Assembly (NCBI GenBank): GCA_032988165.1
Contig: JANTQF010000242.1
Span: 1-52,765 of the forward strand
Source: Emmonsiellopsis sp. PD_33
Lineage: Eukaryota; Ascomycota; Eurotiomycetes; Onygenales; Ajellomycetaceae
Direction: 5' to 3'
DNA length: 52,765 nt
Shown here: positions 23,513 through 35,069 of the stretch, one piece after another
How positions within the stretch are numbered: position 1 is the first letter of the stretch
Layout of the letters: the number at the start of each line of letters is the position of its first letter
Made by a program: the position numbers and the translations under genes
Notes under the pieces: model-generated
Told to the model about the DNA's origin: nothing
Seen by the model: only the letters and a program-made list of their open reading frames with translations
Databases searched by the model: none

Positions 23513-24077
23513 TTAATTAGGGCATATTTATTTCAGGCACGGTTACATCACAAGAACTCGAATTTTGTTAGGACGCAGGGATAGTATCTTCAGCTTCTCG
23601 GGTTGACGGCGAAAGTCACCGAATCACGGAATTCGTTATATGCTAGTTAAATTTCTTCGTCTAGGTCTATGAATTGTTTTTATTTTAAAATATAGTAGTT
23701 AGAAATTCCACTGCTTTTATGTTTGAGTTGAAGTTTGAGGGGGAGGAACTTTAGCTATTCAAGCCAGACTTTCGACTTTGTCGCCAAGAAACGGGCGAAG
23801 AATACCCCAGAATAACCCCCACTCGGCGACATATGAGATCCAAGGCAGACACATAACTAGTTGTGTGCGCACAGGAAGAGCTGGAGTTGAGTGGATGCTT
23901 CCAAAGCGTGGGCATGATTAGCGCTTATCTTGGTAACATTCCGAGATTGTACGGAGTAAGAAGCCTTCATAAAGGGCATGATCACTCCCAGTCTTTATCC
24001 CAGAGACAATAAATCTGCGAATCCAAGAACACGATAGGAAGAAAGCAGGCCTAACATAAACATATTCGCAGCACACC
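23513..24077. other. Intergenic, no gene seen
   Basis: Short AT-rich spacer between the ankyrin remnant and the DUF2855 gene. The promoter of the latter should lie in its last few hundred bases; I saw no coding signal. Confidence 0.55.
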
Positions 24078-25352
24078 ATGGCGGTCCCGACAGTTCAAAT
24101 TCTATCCAAAGATGATTTCACCCAACAACATATTGTGCCCCTCCCTAACGCATTACCCCTCCCACCCCTTGCTCCGTCATCGGTGCGGGTGAAGACCTCG
24201 ATATTTGCCCTCACCGCAAACAACACCACCTATGCAAAGATAGGCTATATGCTCGGATGGTGGGACGTGCATCCGCTCCCCGCCTCCACGCCCCCTGAAT
24301 TCCAAGACGCAGACAAGTTCGGCCGCATCTCGGCTTGGGGATTCGGGGTTGTGGAAGAGAGCACATACGATGGTCTCCCAGTTAATAGTTATGTCTGGGG
24401 CTATCTCCCGATCGGAACTCTTCCAGTCGACCTCACGTTGAGTCCGGATCCGGAGGTCCCAAACCGGGTTCTTGAATGCAGCCCAGCGAGAGCAAAGCAG
24501 TTTCCGGTATACAACATGTACACCACGTATTTGCCAGAGCAGGCAGCGTCAATCTCCCAGGAGCGCATGGGATGGGATTCTCTGCTGAAAGTCTTGTTCA
24601 AAACCTCGTTTGGGCTCAACCGCTTCGTTCTCGCATGGGATGAAAGCAATCTAGTCCAGCCCTTCCCGGCGGGCCCAAATCCGCTATGGACGATGGAGCA
24701 GGCAAACGTGACAGATTCAGTAGTGATCCAACTGGCTGGGTCGGGAAAGACAGCACTAGCTCTCGCGCACCAGCTGAAATTTGCGCGCCCCCCAGCGTCA
24801 CGCCCGCGAAAAGTGATCGCGGTCACGAGCTCTGCGAAATCAAAGGCATTCGTTGAAGCGACTGGGTACTACGATTCGGTTTGGTTGTACGATGATATCA
24901 AGTCCACGGGCGCCATCGATAACGCGGAAATATCCAGTGTCTTGGACAATAGGACCAAGGTGGTACTGTGTGACTTCGGATCGCGTGGTTCAGCCCTTGT
25001 TACTTGGCTCACGACATTGAAATCATTGGCGAAATCTGTTGTGTTGTTAGGAGTCGGGTCTGAACCAAAGGCGGCTACACATCAGGAGTTAGAGCAGAAA
25101 CAAGCGGGGGCTTTTGCGGCAGGAATGGTGATGACCAATGCTTCCGATGTATTTTCGGGGGCTCAGAAGATACTGGGAGGAGAGAAATTTGCGCAGGACT
25201 TTTCCGAGAGCTGGGACGAGTTTGTCAAGGCCGGTGCCATTCCTGGCATGCAGCTAGAGTTTGGGTATGGAATGGAGGCTGTTGAGAAGGCTTGGGATAA
25301 GCTATGCGTGGATGGGGTCGGGCCAGAGACGGGCCTCGTGTTCAAGGTCTAG
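24078..25352 (+). CDS. DUF2855 family protein
   Basis: Single exon, 424 residues, with a good start context (cacaccATGG). The sequence fits the DUF2855 family: NNTTYAKIGYMLGWWDVHPLP near residues 48-70, GRISAWGFGVVEES, VWGYLPIG, and PVYNMYTTYL. A nucleotide-binding-like segment, QLAGSGKTALALAHQLK (around residue 218), resembles the cofactor region of medium-chain reductases, and VIAVTSSAKSKAFVEATGYYDSVW follows. The family is widespread in fungi and bacteria and has no agreed function. The layout suggests a quinone-reductase/MDR-like fold, but I would not assign a reaction. No signal peptide or membrane segment is visible. Confidence 0.9.
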   Translation: MAVPTVQILSKDDFTQQHIVPLPNALPLPPLAPSSVRVKTSIFALTANNTTYAKIGYMLGWWDVHPLPASTPPEFQDADKFGRISAWGFGVVEESTYDGLPVNSYVWGYLPIGTLPVDLTLSPDPEVPNRVLECSPARAKQFPVYNMYTTYLPEQAASISQERMGWDSLLKVLFKTSFGLNRFVLAWDESNLVQPFPAGPNPLWTMEQANVTDSVVIQLAGSGKTALALAHQLKFARPPASRPRKVIAVTSSAKSKAFVEATGYYDSVWLYDDIKSTGAIDNAEISSVLDNRTKVVLCDFGSRGSALVTWLTTLKSLAKSVVLLGVGSEPKAATHQELEQKQAGAFAAGMVMTNASDVFSGAQKILGGEKFAQDFSESWDEFVKAGAIPGMQLEFGYGMEAVEKAWDKLCVDGVGPETGLVFKV

Positions 25353-27689
25353 GACGAGAATCCCGCCTACAAGGGGGGTGAGCACTGACTAGAGTGGGGA
25401 GCATCACTTCCGCTGATGCCATTCCATAGGCACATGGTTGTACTCCGTTGGGGTAGTCGAGAATAACCACGGTACGAAGTATGGGGTAGATAGATCCCTA
25501 CTCGCTAAACCAAGAATATGAATCTATCAAATATGTGCTGCACTGTGCATCAATTGGAAACCGACCTCCGTAGTTGTATCAGTCGATTGTGTGGTATTTC
25601 GTTCTCCACATGTAATCATCCGCGTCAAGAACACCCCGTAGAGTGGGTTCGAAGCGTGCATCATAGAAGCAAGGGGCAGTGCGCACTGTCAAGATGGATT
25701 GGTCGGCGTGCGGGACGGGTCTACCCCGATTCTTACATATCGTTCGGGAGGAGCAGCTGCATGAGGGCCCTTTTATTATTATGAGTTGCTCGATTCCGAT
25801 TGGACTTCTGGTCGTATTTCTCCGAGAATCTGCTGCATTTGCCATGAGGTACTCCGGAGTTAAGTTAGCCAAGGCACAAAGAGGCACTCCAGTCCATGCT
25901 TTTGGGGACTTGCTCTGCTCGGTGCTCAGGGATGAAGTTCAAATAGAGTTCCCTATTGATGCCCTGCTTTGTACTAGCCTCCATGCCCCTTCCAATGGTA
26001 TCGTCAGTATTTTGCGAGGGCCAGATGGCAGTACCCAGAAAGTTAAAGTACGGATATTTGCGAGCAAAGACAACTAGAATTAGCCAACCCCGAATTATGG
26101 GAGACAGAGGCTGGAACCGGATTTTTTTTTTTTCTTTTTTAAAAAAGGAAGTCTCCCGTTGAAGGAGTCTGGCATATCTGAACCGGAGAGCCTGAGTCAG
26201 CGGCCAGTGCACGGACTTGGGAGGAATTATCGATTGCCCGGCCTATGAGTGTGACTCAGGGCGGGGTGGACGTCGGAGAGGATATTCGAGAAAATTCGAA
26301 GGACTGGAGGAATGGGCAGGGTGTCCAATGGCGCCGCTATTTTTTTGATAGCATTGGCAATGCTTCGCATAACATTGGGACCACGACAGAAATGACAGGT
26401 CCATCACATTGGCAAGGGGTGGGCGGGCGTCGTTTAGAGTTTCTGTTCTGAAAATCCTTTGGGAAAGCCAGCCATGAATATTTGCACATAATTGCTTTTT
26501 CAACACAAAGGAGAGACACCTGGCTGGTTCATACAAGTATCACAACAGGCGGTTTCAAACCATGGGGACCAGAAAGACGGCTTTTGATATCGTTGACGGG
26601 CCACGGCTCTGAGAGCGCGCCGACCAGTAATAAGAGAAAGTACGTACTCGCATGATCCCACCAATTCGGCTCAGCACGCGGGGGGGTTGGCGGCGTTGAG
26701 AATGAAGTGTGTCTTGCATCAAGCTTGAAGTCTTTGATGCGAAAAGGAGGCGGGAGGTCACAAAACCATGTGACCATGGATCATGAATTATGTAATCAGC
26801 CCTCCTCCCATTGTCTTCTTGGATTTTCCACAAACACTTCTGATGACATATCATGATTCATCAGGATGCAACGCCGCAACGGGCTGCCAAGTTTGAGATG
26901 CCCTGTTTCTCAGCAGGTCTGTAAGTCACGGCCTATCACTGTCGTCTCGCCCTTCGGTGTTTGGGGAGCGATTGACATGAATAAAACGAGAACATGACTA
27001 CACGCCTCCTGGAATCCCTATTGAGGCAGTGCCGAGAGATCTTGATTTCACGCGCGAGGATGAGTAGTGGAATTTGAACTAATGCGCTGTACTTACTAAT
27101 ATCTATTTTTGCAGTGACCTGGCCGTAACGTGGGCCCTGGGGTCCATGGCTTCTCCCACTACGGAGTACGGAGCAGAAAAAGGAAAAAAGCGCGAGAAAA
27201 AGTAAAGAAAGCCGACGGAGGATTTTGGCTACAAAGGCTGGAGCCCGAATCGATCTGCCAGCCTTTTGCCTTGGGTCGAAATTGACTTCTCGCCCATAGA
27301 TGTGCTGCTATCGTTGGTTGGCCGATTGTTCTAAGGTTCTCGGGTCCCTTCAGGTTCCAAGTTCCGAGGGCAGATATACTTCTTCCCAAACATGTCAATC
27401 AATAGTTAATAGTTAAAGATTGTTATTCGCCCTCAAGCCCCAGCGCTTTGATTGGACGTTTGGCTGGACACTCCCTGTGTTTGACACCCGGCGACGGGGT
27501 TGGTTTTTATGGGACGGGCGTCTCTTCTCCAAAGATCGACGTCAATTCTTTCTTCTCTATTTTGCACATTATCTGCCTGTGCACTCCTTACAAATAAGCT
27601 GGAACTCCCCATAGAGAAACTTGGGGTTTTCATTCGGGGTTTCAGGAGAGTCCCATCGAGTCATCCTACCTCCTGTTGCCATTACCATC
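25353..27689. other. Long intergenic region, no supported gene
   Basis: About 2.3 kb without a believable gene. Several frames of 60-130 residues occur on both strands (25579-25887 minus, 25679-26077 plus, 26529-26854 minus). None carries a domain, and they overlap one another. A T-run and an adjoining A-run sit at about 26122-26149. The 3' end must include the MFS gene's promoter. This could contain an old decayed gene or an unannotated noncoding RNA, but I see no proof. Confidence 0.45.
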
Positions 27690-30014
27690 ATGGCGGCCGA
27701 CATCTCCCATCAAACAGAGGTTGAAAGTATGGAAGGCAAGGGGTCAAAGGGCTCTGACATCGAGTCCCCTGTCAAAAATTCGAGTATCGAGGAGCCAGAA
27801 CCCGAACCCATCGTTACACGCAAAACTTGGGTGTGTGTGGTGGTATAGTCCCTCTACATTCCTCAATTGTCGATGCCAGTGTTGTTAACGTGTTAAAGTT
27901 CCTATCCTGCGGTTATGGCCTTTCTTTTTGGCCTATTCCTGTCATGGCTGTAATCGCGGGTGACGTAGCCAGCGAAATGGGGAATCCTAGCAAATTCGTT
28001 TGGTATATTCCGGTGCGTTGCCTGATGATATTACCATCAAGCGAATATTTGCGGAGGTTCTAATACTGGCTATCAGGCTTGGACAATTGCAATCACCATC
28101 TGTTTTATGCTTTGGTGAGTGAGTTTGGGATTATCTTTAAAATTTCGGTACCTGACATCCCCGTCACAGCGGAGCGAACACCGACCTTCTTGGGCGACGA
28201 TGGTTTCTTGTTCTGGGTAATTTGGTAGGTGATGATCGGCATCGGCCATAAGCTAGCAATTGACGGATTATTAGATATGCTGCGTTGGCCATATCCTTAT
28301 CGCGTGCGCGAAAAGCAACACAATGGTTATTACAGGCATGGCAATAACAGGATTCGGCGGCGCAAACTGCCAGGTAGTTAATTCCTCCCCTCCCACGTCT
28401 TCCCACTACCTCTACGTGTCTGTCGGTTCTTTGTATTTGGAGTTCGATCTGACATTAGCTTATAGATGGCCGCATTTGCGCTTTCAGAGCTCTTACCAAA
28501 CAAATGGAGGCATAACGGTGTCGTTCTTGCGGATGCAACGACCCTTATGGCGGTGATCCTTGGCCCTATAACAGGAAGATATGGGTTCCAAAGTGGGAAC
28601 TGGCACTGGAATTTTTCGGCAGCGGCAATCTGCCAGTTCCTTACATTCTTGGGACTATATATTTTATATTTCCCTCCTGCGCATCCGTAAATCCCCCCCG
28701 GCCCGTCCGTATTGACTACGTTGACTATGCTGACTTCGGTCAATGATACTAGATACGGGATATCCAAACGGAAACTACTTAAGGAGCTTGATTACATCGG
28801 TAGGTTGACAAAGTGAGCGCCAGTCGATTAAGAATCAACGTACTTACGATCTGTGATCCATATAGGTGGACTTCTTTTCATTGCTGGCTGTCTGCCAATA
28901 TTAATGGGTATCGTCTGGACGAACACATACCCTGCCTCCGATCCACATGTATATGCCTCTCTAGCAATCGGATTCTTTTTCATGACCGGTTTTGGCCTTT
29001 GGGAAACATACGGCGGGTCGAAACACCCGCTAACACCAACATACGTCTTCACCTCCTCCTTCGGTCGCGACTTCACTGCACCAGCAATCGCGTTGGGCGT
29101 GGTAAACATGTTCTACTACTCTAGCAGCATCCTTTGGCCGACAATGACAAATGTATTTTACCTCAGCGGTCCCAGTGATTGGAGGTACGCTATTCTCCTC
29201 TCGCTACCCCCTGGCATCGCGATTACCTTCGGAGCCCTACTATTGTCAGCGTTTGGCAGTATACTACGTAAGTGGCATTGGCAGCTCACGGGGTCGGTAA
29301 CTATAATGGTTATTTTCGGATCTCTGCTTGCGCTAGTAACGCCAACGAATAAGGCCGCCATGATTGCCTATGTTTTTATTTCGCAATCGGGATATGGATG
29401 GGCGATTTATCTTTCCATAGCCGTCACTCAAATGGGAGTAGAGCACAAAGATCTGGGTATCAGTGGCGGTATTGCAGGTGTTTTCCGATTTGCTGCCGGA
29501 TCGATTGCTGCTGCAATATACACCACAATCCTAGGCAATACTACGAGCAAAAAGATTGGTGTACTCGTCCCAGAGGCGGTCATCAAAGCTGGCCTTCCTG
29601 CATCACAAGTCAACGAACTTCTTGGATATTTACAAACCAACTCCGCCGCGATGTCGAAATATAGCGAACCAGTCGTTGCTGCTGCGACTGCTGCTTTCAA
29701 GGAATCATATGTGCATGGGATCCGGTATGTCTGGGACCTGTTCGTTTCGTTACGAACGTAATATTGTGTTCACCGCTAACGTGGTTTGATTTGAATTTCA
29801 GGCTTGTGGCGCTGGCTTCGATGGCATTTGGTATTGTTGGCATTATGGCATGCTTGTGCTGTAAGGATGTTGATTCGAAAATGACAAACAAGGTAAGGAT
29901 TGTTTTAATGGATAATAAGCGCCCTCTCAAAATCCTCTGGATGCTAATTGTTCCGTTTAGATTGAGGTATATCTCGAAAACGATGAGCTCGCGAGCAGAA
30001 ACATATATCACTAA
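27690..30014 (+). CDS. MFS transporter of the TRI12 (trichothecene efflux-like) family
   Basis: Ten exons: 27690-27842, 27899-28012, 28077-28114, 28170-28224, 28275-28373, 28466-28686, 28753-28799, 28866-29724, 29802-29892 and 29961-30014. They total 1731 nt, 576 residues. The joined protein has an acidic, serine-rich N-tail, then the TRI12-type order: YGLSFWPIPV, the A-loop motif GANTDLLGRRWFLVLGN (MFS signature), TGFGGANCQMAAFALSELLPNKWR, GPITGRYG, FLGLYILYFPP, HWQLTGSVTIMVIFGSLLALV, QMGVEHKDLGISGGIAGVFRFA, and a short tail KMTNKIEVYLEND. Fourteen helices are expected. Family members are proton-driven exporters of toxins, drugs or siderophores; the cargo here is unknown. No toxin-making genes adjoin it. 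Every intron has GT/AG ends. Confidence 0.92.
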
Positions 30015-31496
30015 ACGGCGCTATCCGTTGGTATATTTTATTCCTCTTGTTCAAGCACCAACAACATACCCAAGCGTTCTCTCTTAGATGCCTATATTAT
30101 ACTACCGTTTTGTTGTGTGCGAATCGTTTAGGTTCCATGGGTGTTACCCTTCCGGTTTCAGGGCACCTTCGGACGGCTTCAATATCTGAGGGACGAAACA
30201 TTGGCATTTCCTTATCTCTTACATTGCATCCTCTCTGTTTATTTCAATTGCCTACTAGCATGGTGGTATGTACTCAGGCGTTTCTGTTTGGATGGCGCCA
30301 TCTTTTCCAAGTCCGTTAGTTATAGCATAATCTATTTATCCACGATAAGATACAAAAAAACCTCTTTCATCGTGGGGAATGTACACCCAGGTACCTCGTA
30401 CTTTAAGCCAGGCCCGTACGATCTAGTGCTTGTATGCGAAGTATAACAGAACCGTAGAAGAAAAATGATTCGAACCCGAGAAACAGCCCCCCATAGTTAT
30501 GTCTTGATTTTGGTCTAGTCTAGATACTACTGCCAAAAGTCACTTTATCCTTAATGTAGGGCACACGTACGTAGACGGCTCTCCGAACCACTCGTCATAT
30601 ATTCTCCGATCATACTGGGGGTTGGTACGGGGTGGCCAAGACTGATTGGGCACGACGGACTCGGGATCTACAGGCAGAATGGATTCATGCATGTTGCACA
30701 AAGGACCATACTAAGTCAATACTTATATTGAACCCGGATGGGATTATCAACCATTCGACGATTTGGCTCAGGATGAGCTCGGGTCCCTCAACGATAGACA
30801 GCCCATATATGGAGGCTGCGAGAGTTGACTCCTTCCCTTTGAAACTAAGGTAAACCAGTATTTTATGATAACTCTTCCCATGGAACTCAATATGGCAGGG
30901 TAACTCCACACTGTAAAAATATGTTCGCTGCTCTGTCGGCCCCTGACAGGAACCTAGATCAATGGGCCCATGATTCAGTGCTTTCAACCCGATGAAGAGC
31001 TTCTATCAACGGTGGGTCCCTGGGAACTAATAAGACGTTTCCTCGTCCTTGAAGTGTGCTGGGAATGAATTTTGTGATGAACTCGACCCTAGGGCAGTCA
31101 GGGGCTGGTGCTGCTCCCGATGGGTTGACGTCATAGTTGGGATAACCCCACCACATGTCAACCAGGTCCAAAGCGAGGAATGTCTGCCTGTCTAGGTGGC
31201 CTCGTCATTTCTGTTGTATAGCGAATCTGCTGCCAGGCGCTGGTCCCTGGAGGTTTGGTATAAAAACGGCGAGGATGGAGGAGTGTGGTTGGAGGGCGGT
31301 CTGGATCCGTGGAGCTAGTCAACCCCACAAATCTTATGTAACCACCGTTCCAATATAGCTGGCCAGTACAACTTCAACCTCAACCTCAACCTCAACTCAA
31401 CTTCCATCGCAATCCCATATCTGTCCGCTTCCCTTGGTTTCCCATACAGACACCTGTATTTTTCTTCCTACCCGCATTGCTCAATTGGCTGAAACC
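30015..31496. other. Intergenic, no supported gene
   Basis: About 1.5 kb. It contains the MFS 3' region and the Tudor-SN promoter and leader. Short frames (30141-30446, 30632-30853, 30685-30987 minus) show no domain. A TTCGAA-type B-box-like string on the minus strand at about 30468-30478 does not fold into a tRNA. Confidence 0.5.
31375..31401 (+). repeat. CAACCT hexamer repeat in the Tudor-SN leader
   Basis: Three perfect CAACCT units (31375-31392) are followed by the variant CAACTCAAC. The run lies about 95-120 bases before the Tudor-SN start codon, in a pyrimidine/CAA-rich stretch that is probably 5' untranslated leader. Function unknown. Confidence 0.7.
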
Positions 31497-34278
31497 ATGG
31501 CTCTGCCTGCCCGAGTCAAGAGCATTTTGTCCGGCGACACCATCGTCCTAGTCAATCCAAAAAACCCAAACCAGGAATGCTCCTTGAGTTTGGCCTATGT
31601 CTCTGCTCCTCGGCTACGGAGGGAAGGTGACGAGGTTAGTTTCCCCTATACTCAGTCCCATATCATTCTTCTTGCCTTGCTCGCCACACCCAAAGCTAGC
31701 TTATACATCCCCACTAACTCCTCTCTGCCCATCTTTCCAGCCATTTGCTTTCCAATCCCGCGAATTCCTGCGGAAAGCCCTCTTGGGAAAGATCGTCGAC
31801 TTTAAAGTCCTTTACACCATCCCTACCACCAAGCGGGAATACGGAATTGTGAGAGTCCGTGAAGACAGCAGCGAACTTCCCGCGGCCTGCGTGTCTGAGG
31901 GGTGGGTCAAAGTGCGCGAGGATGCGGGCAAGCGGGACGAATCCGAGTATACCGTGGCGCTACTAAGCAAACTAAGAGAGCTAGAAGACCGCGCGCGGAC
32001 GGAATCAAAGGGTCTTTGGGCGTCTGGTGAAGGGCGTATCGAGACGGCCCAGGAACTCGTGGATGCAAAGGGGTTTGTTGAGGCTGAGAAGGGAAAGACG
32101 ATCGACGCTATTGTGGAGAATGTTCGTCGTGGCGATCGTCTATCTGTCCGGTTGCTAATCTCCCCGCATAAACATATCCTGACGTCCATCTACGTTGCGG
32201 GTATTCGTGCGCCATCCGCCCAGAAGGTGAATCCTGACGGTACAGAGAATCCGGACTATGTACTTGGAGAAACGTCACGGCGGGAAGTGGAGGCCAAACT
32301 ACTCCAGAGGGAAGTTGGGATTTCTCTGCTTGGTGTATCCCCCGATAATCAGCTCATCGCCAGCGTGATACATCCTCTTGGCAACATCGCCAGTTTCCTT
32401 CTTCGCGCTGGGCTAGCCCAATGCTTTGACCATCACTCTACGCTCCTGGGACCCGAAATGGCTACGTTACGAAGTGCAGAAATTGATGGGAAAAATGCCA
32501 AAGCAGGATTGTTCAAGGATCATAAGAAAGCTCCTGCACGTGGACCTGAGTCGGACTTTATCGTCAGCTCTGTAGCTACCCCATATACCCTCTTTTTGCG
32601 AACCAAAACCGGCAAGGACGAGAAGAAGGTCAACCTTAGCAGCGTCAGGTACCCAAAACCCAACCAAAATAATATGGATGACAGGAAGAGTTCCCTCTTT
32701 CAGGAAGCTCAAGAATTCATGCGCAAGAAGCTCATTGGGAAACACGTTAAGGTTAAGGTCGATGGAGTGAAATCCTTTGGTCCTAGTAACGAAGAGCGCG
32801 AGGTTGCTACTGTCACGATCGGAAATGAAAATGTGGCATTGTCCCTTGTGGAGGCAGGATATGCCGCTGTTATCAGACACGGCAAGGACGCCACCGATAG
32901 ATCTCCTCATTACGACGAACTACTACAAGCCGAAGCGATAGCCATGAAAGAAAAGAGGGGCACGTGGTCTCCAAAGCCTCCTACCATCGTTCCTGAGTAC
33001 AAAGATTATTCTAATCCTAAAGGTGAATCGAAGAAGCATATCGGGGTGCTACAAAGACAGAAAAAGATCCCGGCTATCGTCGATTTTGTAAAGTCTGGTT
33101 CCCGATTTACCGTCATACTTCCCAAGGAACATGCTAAACTCTCGTTTGTCCTTGGCGGTATCGAAGTGCCCAGGTCGGCATCGAAAATAAACCCTGAAAG
33201 CGAGCCATTTGGACAAGAAGCTCACGACTTTACACGGCGAAGGTGTCTACAACGCGAGGTTCAAATAGATTTTGAACGTGCCAACGATGCCGGTAGTTAT
33301 TACGGGACCCTTTATGTTGGCGGTCAAAACTTCGCCAAAGCCCTTTTGGCAGAAGGTCTCGCCGCTCTCGACGAGCACAGTGAACGGTTTTTCAAAAATG
33401 CAGCGAAGAACGATGAGTACCGAGATCTCGAAAACTTAATGAAGGACGCTCAGAATTCAAGAAAGGGCATGTGGCAAAATTGGCATCCAAGCCAGGATCG
33501 TGATAACCAGAAAGCAGTCGCGACGACCGGGGCGGAGGCAGATGCTGGAGCCGAAGTCACTCAACGAAAGAAGGATTACCGCGATGTCATGGTCACCGAC
33601 GTCGATGAATCTGGCAAACTCAAACTGCAGCAGATTGGCGCCGGCACTACGGCCCTCACTGAGCTGATGAGTGCTTTCCGCTCCTTCCATATCAACAAGG
33701 CCAACGATGCGCCTCTCCCCGGTCCTCCCAAGGCTGGTGACCTCGTAGCCGCCAAATTCACCGAAGATGATGAGTGGTATCGAGCCAGAATCCGGAGAAA
33801 CGACCGCGATGCCAAGAAAGCCGATGTTGTGTATATTGACTACGGCAACTCCGAAACACTCCCCTGGTCTCGTCTGCGCCCGCTTTCGCAGCCACAGTTC
33901 TCCGTGCAAAAACTCAGACCGCAGGCCTCGGATGCAGTACTGTCGCTGCTACAGCTTCCTGTTTCCCCCGGGTATCTTCGCGATGCAGTGTCATTCATTA
34001 AGGACGAGACATTTGATCGCCGGCTAGTTGCCAACGTCGACTATACCTCTCCCGAAGGAACTATGCATGTTACCATATTCGACCCCGCAATCTCGAAGAA
34101 CATGGAACAAAGCATCAATGCCGATGTAGTCAGCGAGGGTCTGGCGATGGTCCCACGGAAACTCAAGCCATGGGAGCTATCCGCGGGCGAGACGCTAGCG
34201 AATCTGAGGAAGCTGGAGACAGAGGCCAAGGAGCAGCGGCTAGGGATGTGGGAGTATGGTGACTTGACTGAGGATTAA
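31497..34278 (+). CDS. SND1: Tudor staphylococcal nuclease (SND1/p100 homologue)
   Basis: Two exons, 31497-31634 and 31741-34278 (891 residues), in the size range of the family. The start at 31497 has a strong context (gaaaccATGG) and begins MALPARVKSILSGDTIVLV, the first SN-like domain. Four SNase-like repeats follow, recognisable by their ends (GLWASGEG, AGLFKDH, GTWSPKP, GMWQNWHP). Next comes the Tudor domain (AGDLVAAKFTEDDEWYRARI ... VVYIDYGNSETLPWSRLRPL, about residues 740-800). A partial fifth SN fold closes the protein (LGMWEYGDLTED). Tudor-SN proteins act in RNA binding and decay, splicing, and stress granules. The intron sits between GDE and PFAFQSREFLR. Confidence 0.95.
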
Positions 34279-35069
34279 ACAAAAGAAGAATTGAACGTTT
34301 CGCAAGCTACAGAATGATGGTTTATTAATATATACCCGAGCTTGTCGTGGAAATGGGATTTAACAGCGGATATTCTGTTCAGGTATACAGTGCAGAGAAA
34401 AACAAAAACCGTGGCTCGGGTCAAAAGATAACTTCTCACTTGTCCTTTCCGTCTCATATCACATTCTGGATATCTCGATGGCAAGATGTGGCTTTGTTAG
34501 CTAATAGATGACCAGCAGATTGCTGTCAGGATCTATATATTTTGAAAGTAGCATTGACCTAGATTGATTCCGTGCCATCTCCCTATTTGAAAGCACCAAT
34601 GATCATGAATTCATGAATTCATGTATCAATGATTACACATCTTTTATACTTTTGTCTAGCAAAGTTTTTCTTTTTCTGCGCATAAAAACCGATTATTAAT
34701 AGAACTTCGGCCGCTCGGGAATCAGCCGGCGATCCTTAGGAGGTCTTGGCGCCGCAATCCATCGCAACGGCGAACGAAGACTCCGACCTGCGCTGCCTCA
34801 GACTCGATTTCGGCTGGGATCTGTCCTCTCTTCCTCTCTCTCGTTTCCTAGACTCTTCCATTCATAGATTCCATTCTTACCTTTCCGTCGCTCTGTTTCC
34901 TACTTTGTGTTGAGGATACCCGTGTTGTGCACATACTACCCTCCCGCCCCCGCCTATCAACTTATCGAGCCGCACGCCCTATATTTATGACCCCCTAATC
35001 ACTCACTGCCTCAGGCCCATCCTATATCCGTCTGCACATAATCCAAATCGAAACCCTAAAAGCAGTACC
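34279..35069. other. Intergenic with a 20-base palindrome
   Basis: Holds the Tudor-SN 3' region and the leader of the CRAL-TRIO gene (CT-rich near 34830-34870). A perfect 20-base palindrome made of CATGAATT units lies at 34604-34623. No coding frame is supported. Confidence 0.55.

Noticed and set aside
25579..26077. Frames of 102 (minus) and 132 (plus) residues
   Set aside because: The minus frame ends with a protein-like stretch (LDADDYMWRTKYH), but I could not place it in a family or join it to an exon; the plus frame overlaps it.
27690..30014. Toxin-cluster membership of the TRI12-like pump
   Set aside because: No terpene cyclase or trichothecene-type biosynthetic genes adjoin it; the family name alone does not imply that cargo.
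30436..30550. tRNA-like B-box (TTCGAA) on the minus strand
   Set aside because: The bases flanking the loop do not pair into a five-base T-stem, and no acceptor or anticodon arm could be built.
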